Below are positions 14,341-19,912 of a DNA stretch of 19,912 nt, piece by piece. The notes beneath the pieces were generated by a model. The model was not told the DNA's origin, did not search any database, and worked only from the letters and a program-made list of their open reading frames with translations. Origin of the DNA: Chloroflexota bacterium (GTDB lineage Bacteria; Chloroflexota; Dehalococcoidia; DSTF01; RBG-16-68-14); the NCBI GenBank assembly GCA_022563135.1, contig JADFNZ010000012.1, positions 1-19,912 of the forward strand. The letters run 5' to 3'. Every line of letters begins with the position of its first letter. Position 1 is the stretch's first letter. The position numbers were made by a program, and so were the translations under genes.

Positions 14341-17300
14341 CTACTCCGTCAGCCTGCGGTACAGCGTGGGGAGGCGGCTGGGCAGCGCCTCGATGTCCGC
14401 CAGCACCTCGTAGCCCATGTCCTCGCACATCTGGCCCAGGTAGTCGTGCCCCTCCTTGTCGACGGTGAGGCAGAAGGGCGTGATCCCCTTGCGCCGCGCC
14501 TCCACCAGCGCCTGCTTGGTGTCGTGGATCGCGTACTCCTTCTCCGTGCGGTCGCGCCCGTAGCCGTGGTCCTGCGGGCGGCCGTCGGAGACGAGAAAGA
14601 GGATCTTCACCTTGGCGTCGTGGCCTTCCAGCTTGGCGGTGGCGTGGCGGATCGCCGGCCCCATGCGCGTCGAGCGGATAGGCGCCACCTTGTCGATGCG
14701 GGCGACAACGTGGTCTGAGAAAGGCTCGTCCAGGTCCTTGATGACGTAGAACTCCACGTTCTCCCGGCCGTAGCCTGAGAAGCCGTAGATGCCGTAGGTA
14801 TCGCCGATCGTCTCCAGCGCCTTGATCAGGAGGACGGTGCTCTCCTTCTCCAGGTCGATGATGCGCTTGGGTGGCGCAACGGCCTGTTGGGCGCGGCGCT
14901 GGGCCAGCCACTGGAAGTAGCGGCGAGGGTCGTAGTCGAAGTCCGGCTCATCGTGGTACCGTTGCTTACGCTTCTCGATCTCCTCGTCGGTCGAGGCGCT
15001 CATGTCCAGCAAGAAGGCGACGGCGACGTCGCGCTCCACCTTGTTGCGTCGCCAGTAGATCTTGTCGGTGTGGACGTTGCCGGCCCGCTTCTCCACCAGA
15101 TAGTCGATCGCCAGGTCCAGGTCGAAATCTTCGCCGTCGTGGAGGCGTTTGATCTTGCGGAAGAGCTCCGGCCGTAGCAGCTCGAACTGGCGAACCGTCT
15201 CCGCTACCAGGGGCGCGTGCTCCCGCAACGTCCGCTCGAAGAACTCCGACGTCCCCTCCTCCAGCGGCCGCTCGCGAACGCAGCACCAGCGGGGCTTGTA
15301 GTCCGCGGCGCGGAAGTCCCACTCGTCGTAGAAGTAGGCCTTCACCTCCTGGGGCAGCTCGCTCTCGTCGTCGCTGACGGCCTCGGCCAGCGGCGTGCCG
15401 TCCTGGGGCGGCGCCTTCTGGTCGGGGATAGGCGTGCCCGCTTCCTTCTCCAGGTTGGTGAGGAAGAGGCCGACGGTCGAGGCCAGGTCGCCTTCCGCCA
15501 TGCCGCTGACGTTGATCTCGACGCTCTTCTCCAGCAGCTCCTGGAGCTGCTCCGCCGTCAGCGGCGACAGACCTCCGGGGGCCTGTTCCCCCTCCTTCAG
15601 CCGCAGGCGCATAAGGAGCTGCACCAGCTCCGGCTTGAAGTCGCCCCGGAAGTCGACGGGCCGCGGGCTCTCGTATGGCGTCTCCTCACCTTCCGGCAGC
15701 ATCGACAGGTCAGCCTCGGCGCCCGCGGAGGGCGTCGAGAGCGACACCTCGAGGGCATCCTCCGCCAGATCCTCCCAGTCGAGCGCCTCGAGCAGCTCTG
15801 GTGGCAGGTTGGCGAGACGGGAGGCGAGGTCGTAGAGGAGCAGCGCGCATTCGGCGGCGTCCTCCACCGTGGCGGTGGGCTGGTGCATCGTGCGCAGCAG
15901 GCGCAGCGCTTCGGCCAGCACGCCGGAGAGCTCCTGCGGCCAGACGATGGTGCGAGCGCTGTCCAGGCTGGCCCGCACCAGGTTCTCCAGCAGCGCCTGA
16001 CGCAGCGGCAGCGAGCGAGGGTCCGATCGTGCCTCTAGCTCCGCCGCCTGCCGCCGCGCCCACGACCGGCGGATGCCGCAGTACTCCCGTCGCACCAGGG
16101 CGTCGATACGGGCATCTTCGACGATGGTAAAGAGATCGAGGGCGAGCCGGCGGTCGTCGAAGAGGTCGAAGAAGCGCTCCATATCGGTGAGAGACTGTCG
16201 GCGGCGAGCACGAGCGCCGGCCTCGCGCTGCTGGCGGAGCCGCTCGCGTTCGACCAGGTGGCGTCGGCGGGGGAGCACCTTCCCCTTCCGGCCGAAGCGG
16301 AACCAGAAGCTGCCGAACTCAAGGTGGGCCGCCTGGTGGGTGGAGAACACCTTGTAGACGGCGAAGTTTTGCTTCTTCTCGACGTACTCGTCCACGTACT
16401 CCGGCAGGTAGACGGTGCTGCCCTCGGTGCTGGGGCGGTCTTCAGATATCCAGCCGATGCCCTTCTCCGCCAGCTCGCTGGCCGGGTGGATCGAGATATC
16501 GGTGCCGGTCAGAGCCTTGCAGTAGAGGCGGAGGACGCTCCCTACCTGGGCCAGCTCCACACGCGAGGAGATCGTCTGGAGCACCTCCTCGCCCTTGCCC
16601 GATTCCAGGCGGAAGTACGCCTCGCCACCGGCGCGGCTGCCCTCCAGGATGCGATGGCCGGCGGCGTGCCAGCGGCGGAGCTCCTCGGGCCGCACCCGGC
16701 GCAGGACGGAGGGCGCGCTCTTCAGGAACTCCGTCGCCGCCGTCGGCGAACCGACGGCTAGCTCCTCGGCCAGGCCCAGGAGGTCGCCGTGGGCGTCGTT
16801 CGGGACGTGGCCCAGCGCCTCGGCGGCCTCGGCGAACAGGGCGAAGGCGTGGCGGCCCAGATGGTTCGCCACCTGCCCGCCCAGCGCGAGCAGCCGGCCT
16901 CGCTCACCCGGAGCGACCGGCTCCAGCAGCGACGGCCCGCGCTGGAAGAGCAGCCGCACATCGGCCCAGCTCGCGTCGGCCACGGCTGCGGCGAGGGCGA
17001 GGAACGGGGTGCGATCCTCTCGCGCCAGCTCGCCGAACAGATGGGGTGCGGCATCCAGGCAGTCCGTAGCCAGCTCGTAGGACCGCTCGGCCACGGCTTC
17101 GATGAGCGCTGTCAGTCGCGCCAGTTGCTCCATGGTCAGGAGCGGCAGCAGGTTCGGCCCGATGGCGAAGAACATCGACGCCAGGGAGATCGACTTCCAT
17201 TGGCCTTGATAGAGGCGCTGGCCCAGCATCGCCCATTCCGTCATCTTGTGTTCGTTCAGGTAGGCAACGCTGCCGGGGCTGGCGTGAAAGTAGGCGCCGG

Positions 17301-17595
17301 CCACTACCGACGAGTGCTCGGCCAGGTCGCGACCGGCGTGCACCCAGCGACGGAACGCCGCCGGGCTGAGCGTGCGTACTACCTGAGGGCTGACGCGGAA
17401 GTACTCGGCTGCGGCCTCCCAAGAGCGTAACGAGTGGTCGGCCAGCACCAGGCCCTCCTCGACCCAGGAGCGCAGATCGCTCTCTGCGAGGCTGGGCCTC
17501 AGCTCAGCCAGCGCGCTGCGGAGCGCCTCGGGCAGCGAAGCGCTGTGATCGGCCAGCTTCCGCTCGGCGTCGTGAAGGAAGGCGTCGATGCTCAT
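14341..17595 (-). CDS. CbbO/NorD-family VWA protein with N-terminal 37-residue helical repeats
   Basis: A 1084-residue protein, well above the roughly 600-800 I recall for NorD and CbbO. Residues 28-326 form about eight repeats with a 37-residue period, each helical with a YF-x2-SP start and a central W-x3-G (for example 65-101, 179-215 and 290-326). Residues 330-620 are the family core, including THQAAHLEFG (H420, H424, E426) and IVEDARID (E493-D498), reminiscent of a metallopeptidase site with Gln in place of the catalytic Glu. After an acidic linker comes the VWA domain (about 855-1084) with the MIDAS motif D864-M-S866-A-S868 and FLVSDGRPQDHG. In the CbbQ-CbbO and NorQ-NorD systems the VWA partner carries the AAA+ motor to a client enzyme to remodel it. 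The matching ATPase lies at 19131-19912. No client gene is visible. Confidence 0.9.
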   Translation of the reverse strand: MSIDAFLHDAERKLADHSASLPEALRSALAELRPSLAESDLRSWVEEGLVLADHSLRSWEAAAEYFRVSPQVVRTLSPAAFRRWVHAGRDLAEHSSVVAGAYFHASPGSVAYLNEHKMTEWAMLGQRLYQGQWKSISLASMFFAIGPNLLPLLTMEQLARLTALIEAVAERSYELATDCLDAAPHLFGELAREDRTPFLALAAAVADASWADVRLLFQRGPSLLEPVAPGERGRLLALGGQVANHLGRHAFALFAEAAEALGHVPNDAHGDLLGLAEELAVGSPTAATEFLKSAPSVLRRVRPEELRRWHAAGHRILEGSRAGGEAYFRLESGKGEEVLQTISSRVELAQVGSVLRLYCKALTGTDISIHPASELAEKGIGWISEDRPSTEGSTVYLPEYVDEYVEKKQNFAVYKVFSTHQAAHLEFGSFWFRFGRKGKVLPRRRHLVERERLRQQREAGARARRRQSLTDMERFFDLFDDRRLALDLFTIVEDARIDALVRREYCGIRRSWARRQAAELEARSDPRSLPLRQALLENLVRASLDSARTIVWPQELSGVLAEALRLLRTMHQPTATVEDAAECALLLYDLASRLANLPPELLEALDWEDLAEDALEVSLSTPSAGAEADLSMLPEGEETPYESPRPVDFRGDFKPELVQLLMRLRLKEGEQAPGGLSPLTAEQLQELLEKSVEINVSGMAEGDLASTVGLFLTNLEKEAGTPIPDQKAPPQDGTPLAEAVSDDESELPQEVKAYFYDEWDFRAADYKPRWCCVRERPLEEGTSEFFERTLREHAPLVAETVRQFELLRPELFRKIKRLHDGEDFDLDLAIDYLVEKRAGNVHTDKIYWRRNKVERDVAVAFLLDMSASTDEEIEKRKQRYHDEPDFDYDPRRYFQWLAQRRAQQAVAPPKRIIDLEKESTVLLIKALETIGDTYGIYGFSGYGRENVEFYVIKDLDEPFSDHVVARIDKVAPIRSTRMGPAIRHATAKLEGHDAKVKILFLVSDGRPQDHGYGRDRTEKEYAIHDTKQALVEARRKGITPFCLTVDKEGHDYLGQMCEDMGYEVLADIEALPSRLPTLYRRLTE

Positions 17596-17604
17596 GGCGG
17601 GTGC

Positions 17605-17633
17605 ATTGTAGCGTCTGGCGCTCGACGGGTGGA
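17605..17633 (-). promoter_or_regulatory. Possible promoter giving a leaderless VWA transcript
   Basis: On the minus strand a good -10 box TACAAT (17610-17605) lies only 9 nt before the VWA ATG at 17595. A weak -35 TCCACC is 17 bp further upstream. No Shine-Dalgarno sequence precedes the ATG, so transcription would start at or next to the start codon. Confidence 0.4.
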
Positions 17634-17685
17634 AGCGAGAGGGGGATGGCAGAGGTTGGAGGCTGGATTGCCTTCAACGAGCGAT

Positions 17686-17706
17686 TAGCGACTAGTGACT
17701 AGCGAC
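17686..17706. repeat. Three tandem 7-bp repeats TAGYGAC
   Basis: TAGCGAC, TAGTGAC and TAGCGAC follow one another without a gap in the 113-bp space between the metallophosphoesterase stop and the VWA start. The outer two copies are identical. Confidence 0.7.
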
Positions 17707-17708
17707 TC

Positions 17709-18380
17709 TCACATCCACCAGGCGGTGTTGTCCGGCGGGCGCTCCTGCCGCTGCGCGTCCGCCGAAGGCGGAGGGACGATTGCCGGGTCCACCTGGGGCC
17801 GCGTCGGGTCGTCGTAGTGGTGGAAGGCCACCTCGCCCGATTGCGTGTCGAGGACGGCGCAGGAGAGGCGGAAGCCGTTGCGGTGGTCGCGAGGCTCGCC
17901 GCAGGAGCCGGGGTTGACCACCAGCGCCCGCCCTACGCGCTGCGCCATGTGGTAGTGCGTGTGGCCGAGAACGATGAAGTCGGCCTCGATCTGGGCCAGC
18001 TTCTGAAGGTTGGGGCTGTTGGGGTAGAGGTACTCGTCGTGGGGGTCGAACGGGCTGCCGTGCACCAGTACCAGCTTGCGGCCGTCCAACTGCGTCTGTA
18101 ACTGGTAGGACTGGCCGGCCATGTAGTCCAGCAGATCGCGCTGCACCTTGGGGCTGGAGCGGGCGCCTTCGCCCCAGGGCCCCAGCAGGACGCGTTCGTG
18201 GTTGCCGAGGATGTAGCGAGCGTCCCGCTCCCGCAGCAGTGCCAGCACTTCGTTCGAGAAGCGGAACTGATAGACGGCGTCGCCGGCGCAGAGCAGCTCA
18301 TCGACCGGCCCCATCAGGTCGAGGGCGCGGCGCAGGCCCTCGGCGTTGCCGTGCACATCGGCGATGATGCCGAGCCTCAT
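17709..18380 (-). CDS. YfcE/MJ0936-type calcineurin-like metallophosphoesterase
   Basis: A 223-residue phosphoesterase with every metal-binding motif of the family: D8-V-H10, GDAVY with D34, GNHE (N60, H61), VHGSP (H107) and GHTH (H140, H142). The NPGSCGEPRDHR strand near 175-186 is also typical of the YfcE group. These soluble enzymes hydrolyse phosphodiesters or phosphomonoesters with a di-metal centre; the natural substrate is usually unknown. About 35 C-terminal residues, rich in Pro, Gln and Arg, extend beyond the normal domain. The gene lies 12 nt after the cyclophilin gene and before the VWA gene, so it may be co-transcribed with the cyclophilin. Confidence 0.93.
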   Translation of the reverse strand: MRLGIIADVHGNAEGLRRALDLMGPVDELLCAGDAVYQFRFSNEVLALLRERDARYILGNHERVLLGPWGEGARSSPKVQRDLLDYMAGQSYQLQTQLDGRKLVLVHGSPFDPHDEYLYPNSPNLQKLAQIEADFIVLGHTHYHMAQRVGRALVVNPGSCGEPRDHRNGFRLSCAVLDTQSGEVAFHHYDDPTRPQVDPAIVPPPSADAQRQERPPDNTAWWM

Positions 18381-18392
18381 GGCCGCCGTCCA

Positions 18393-19034
18393 CTACTGCT
18401 CTTCGATGGTGATGGACTCGATGGTGTCGCCGGGTGGCGCGTTCGGGTTGGTGGCGGGGTCGCGAGGAGTGATCTGTTCGACCACGTCCATCCCCGCAGT
18501 GACCCGACCAAAGACCGTAAAGTTGGCCGCCAGCTGGGGCTGAGGAGCATAGGTGATGAAGAACTGACTGCCCGTGGTGTTCGGGCCCGACTTGGCCATG
18601 CTGATCACGCCCGCGTCAAACTCGTGGTCGCCGTCGTCCTCGTCGGGGATGCTGTAGCCGGGGCCGCCGCTGCCAGTGCCGGTCGGGTCGCCGCCCTGGG
18701 CGACGAAGCCGGGGATCACGCGGTGGAAGGTCAGGCCATCGTAGAAGCCCTTGCAGGCCAGGAAGACGAAGTTGTTCGCCGTGATGGGCACATCACTGAA
18801 GAGCTCGAGGACGATGTCGCCTTTCTCGGTTTTGACGGTGGCGACGTAGGTCTTATTCGTGTCGATGATCTGTTCCGGGGCCGCAGAGAACTGCTTCTCG
18901 TCCGTCTTCTGGCAGGCCTTGGCAAAGGCGCCGCCGCCGTCCCCGGTTCCCTCGCCATCACCGCCACCGCACGCGGCGACGAAAATGGCGAGGGCCGAAA
19001 GGCCGAGGGCTGGGAAGAAGAACTGCTTTATCAT
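18393..19034 (-). CDS. Cyclophilin-type peptidyl-prolyl isomerase lipoprotein
   Basis: A 213-residue secreted lipoprotein. A hydrophobic signal (about residues 5-18) ends in the lipobox VAAC with the lipidated cysteine at C22, followed by a Gly/Asp linker to about residue 37. Residues 60-212 are a cyclophilin domain with VKTEKGDIVLELF, LTFHRVIPGFVAQGGDP (containing the catalytic Arg and Gln), GSQFFITY and FTVFGRV. It would help extracytoplasmic protein folding by proline isomerisation. GGAGG 4 nt before ATG 19034 is a good ribosome site. The distance of 96 nt from the ATPase gene, filled with a palindromic repeat, leaves co-transcription open. Confidence 0.95.
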   Translation of the reverse strand: MIKQFFFPALGLSALAIFVAACGGGDGEGTGDGGGAFAKACQKTDEKQFSAAPEQIIDTNKTYVATVKTEKGDIVLELFSDVPITANNFVFLACKGFYDGLTFHRVIPGFVAQGGDPTGTGSGGPGYSIPDEDDGDHEFDAGVISMAKSGPNTTGSQFFITYAPQPQLAANFTVFGRVTAGMDVVEQITPRDPATNPNAPPGDTIESITIEEQ

Positions 19035-19079
19035 GCTGCCTCCAAGTACTGATACTGAGGGAGAGATTCTTCGCGGAGT

Positions 19080-19112
19080 TCATCCTGAAACAACGTGAAG
19101 GGCTCAGGATGA
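19080..19112. repeat. REP-like inverted repeat TCATCCTGA / TCAGGATGA
   Basis: A perfect 9-bp inverted repeat with a 15-nt spacer in the gap between the ATPase stop and the cyclophilin start, close to GAAGGGCTCAGGATGA and GATTCTTCGCGGA. I recall very similar dispersed intergenic sequences in many environmental genomes. There is no T tract, so it is not a classic terminator. Confidence 0.6.
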
Positions 19113-19130
19113 CGTGCGGTGAGCTCACGC

Positions 19131-19912
19131 CTACTCAAAGATCGCGCTCACTACTTCCTCGATGCTGCGCTGGACGTCCGGGTCGTCCGTGAGCGCCCAG
19201 ACGACGGCGACCTGGCAGGCGCGCCGCGGCGCGATCCCCTGCGCGATGAGGCGGCCGGTGTAGATGAGGAGCCGGGCGCTCACTCCCTCGCTCAGGCCGT
19301 GCTCCTTCAGATTGCGCACCTTCTCCCCCAGCTTCGCCAGCTCTTCCGCCACGGCCTGGTCCACACCGCCCTCGTGCTCGATGATGCGCGCCTCGATTTC
19401 GCGAGGCGGGTGGTCGAACTCGATGGAGATGAAGCGCTGGCGGGTGCTGTGCTTCAGGTCTTTGAGGGCGCTTTGGTAGCCCGGGTTGTAGGAGATGACG
19501 AGCAAGAAGGCGTCCGCCGCCTCCAGGATCTCCCCCCGCTTCTCGATGGGCAGGATGCGGCGGTGATCGGTGAGGGGGTGGATGAGCACCGTGGTGTCCT
19601 TCCGCGCCTCCACCACTTCGTCCAGATAGCAGATGGCGCCCGCCTTCACCGCGCGAGTGAGCGGGCCATCGATCCAGCGGGTCGTCTCGCCTTCCAGCAG
19701 GTAGCGGCCCACCAGATCCGACGCCGTCAGGTCTTCGTGACAGGCGACGGTGACTAAGGGCAGCGCCTGCCTCGCCTCGCCGCCGTCGCCTGACGGAGGC
19801 TCACCTCCGCCGGCGTCCTTGATGATGGTGAGCGGCCGCCCCAGCCTCCAGGCCATGTATTCCACGAAGCGAGTCTTGCCGCAGCCGGTGGGGCCCTTGA
19901 GGAGGACGGGGA
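19131..19912 (-). CDS. CbbQ/NorQ-type MoxR AAA+ ATPase (partial, N-terminus off window)
   Basis: The visible 259 residues begin just before the Walker A motif GPTGCGKT (the [17 protein letters not shown] region at the window edge) and run to TAG 19131. Walker B is [16 protein letters not shown], sensor 1 is [10 protein letters not shown], and the arginine segment is HSTRQRF, all diagnostic of the CbbQ/NorQ branch of MoxR ATPases. These hexameric motors work with a VWA partner to activate or mature a client such as rubisco or nitric oxide reductase. A Gly/Glu-rich insertion of about 22 residues ([20 protein letters not shown]) lies between GRPL and [11 protein letters not shown], where I recall the family normally running straight through. 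The cognate VWA gene lies downstream on the same strand, separated by the cyclophilin and phosphoesterase genes. Confidence 0.94.
   Translation of the reverse strand, partial: PVLLKGPTGCGKTRFVEYMAWRLGRPLTIIKDAGGGEPPSGDGGEARQALPLVTVACHEDLTASDLVGRYLLEGETTRWIDGPLTRAVKAGAICYLDEVVEARKDTTVLIHPLTDHRRILPIEKRGEILEAADAFLLVISYNPGYQSALKDLKHSTRQRFISIEFDHPPREIEARIIEHEGGVDQAVAEELAKLGEKVRNLKEHGLSEGVSARLLIYTGRLIAQGIAPRRACQVAVVWALTDDPDVQRSIEEVVSAIFE

Noticed and set aside
17686..17706. CRISPR-like array
   Set aside because: Only three 7-bp units without spacers; no cas genes in the window.

Overview
GC-rich bacterial DNA, most likely from a Chloroflexota (Dehalococcoidia/Thermomicrobia-like) genome. This is inferred from an actinobacterial-type inositol-3-phosphate synthase and PI-mannoside-like cluster outside an obvious actinobacterial setting, a DUF5679 zinc-ribbon gene, a nusA-rnpM-infB-rbfA-truB operon without rimP, and a CbbO/NorD-type VWA protein. 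The phylum is recalled from family distributions, not computed. Nearly all genes lie on the minus strand; only the beta-propeller gene and a broken transposase lie on the plus strand.

Region 1 (5434 down to 1) is a tight operon with a good sigma70-type promoter. It encodes an HTH-inositol-3-phosphate synthase fusion with a strong internal start, two LpxL/PatA-like acyltransferases, a PHP phosphoesterase, a PimA-like GT4 glycosyltransferase, and a CDP-alcohol phosphatidyltransferase cut by the window edge. Together they could make inositol phosphate, attach it to CDP-diacylglycerol, dephosphorylate and mannosylate the product, and acylate it.

Region 2 (5511-5865) is a 47-residue zinc-ribbon gene with its own promoter and terminator. 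Region 3 (5897-10943) is the transcription/translation operon nusA-rnpM-infB-rbfA-truB. Its leader holds a perfect 12-bp hairpin, and the nusA tail is frame-shifted. Region 4 is thiI (minus) diverging from a membrane-anchored beta-propeller gene (plus).

Region 5 (13680-14340) is a small mobile-element scar: a REP-associated tyrosine transposase pseudogene broken by an 8-bp tandem duplication, two REP-like palindromes (one inside its coding sequence), and a duplicated 72-bp copy of the 3' end of the neighbouring VWA gene. Region 6 (14341-19912) encodes a large VWA protein with about eight 37-residue helical repeats, a metallophosphoesterase, a cyclophilin lipoprotein, and the matching CbbQ/NorQ-type AAA+ ATPase (cut by the window edge). 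No rubisco or nitric oxide reductase gene is in view, so the client of this ATPase/VWA pair is unknown.

No CRISPR array, tRNA or rRNA gene was seen. No stretch longer than 300 bases lacks a gene.
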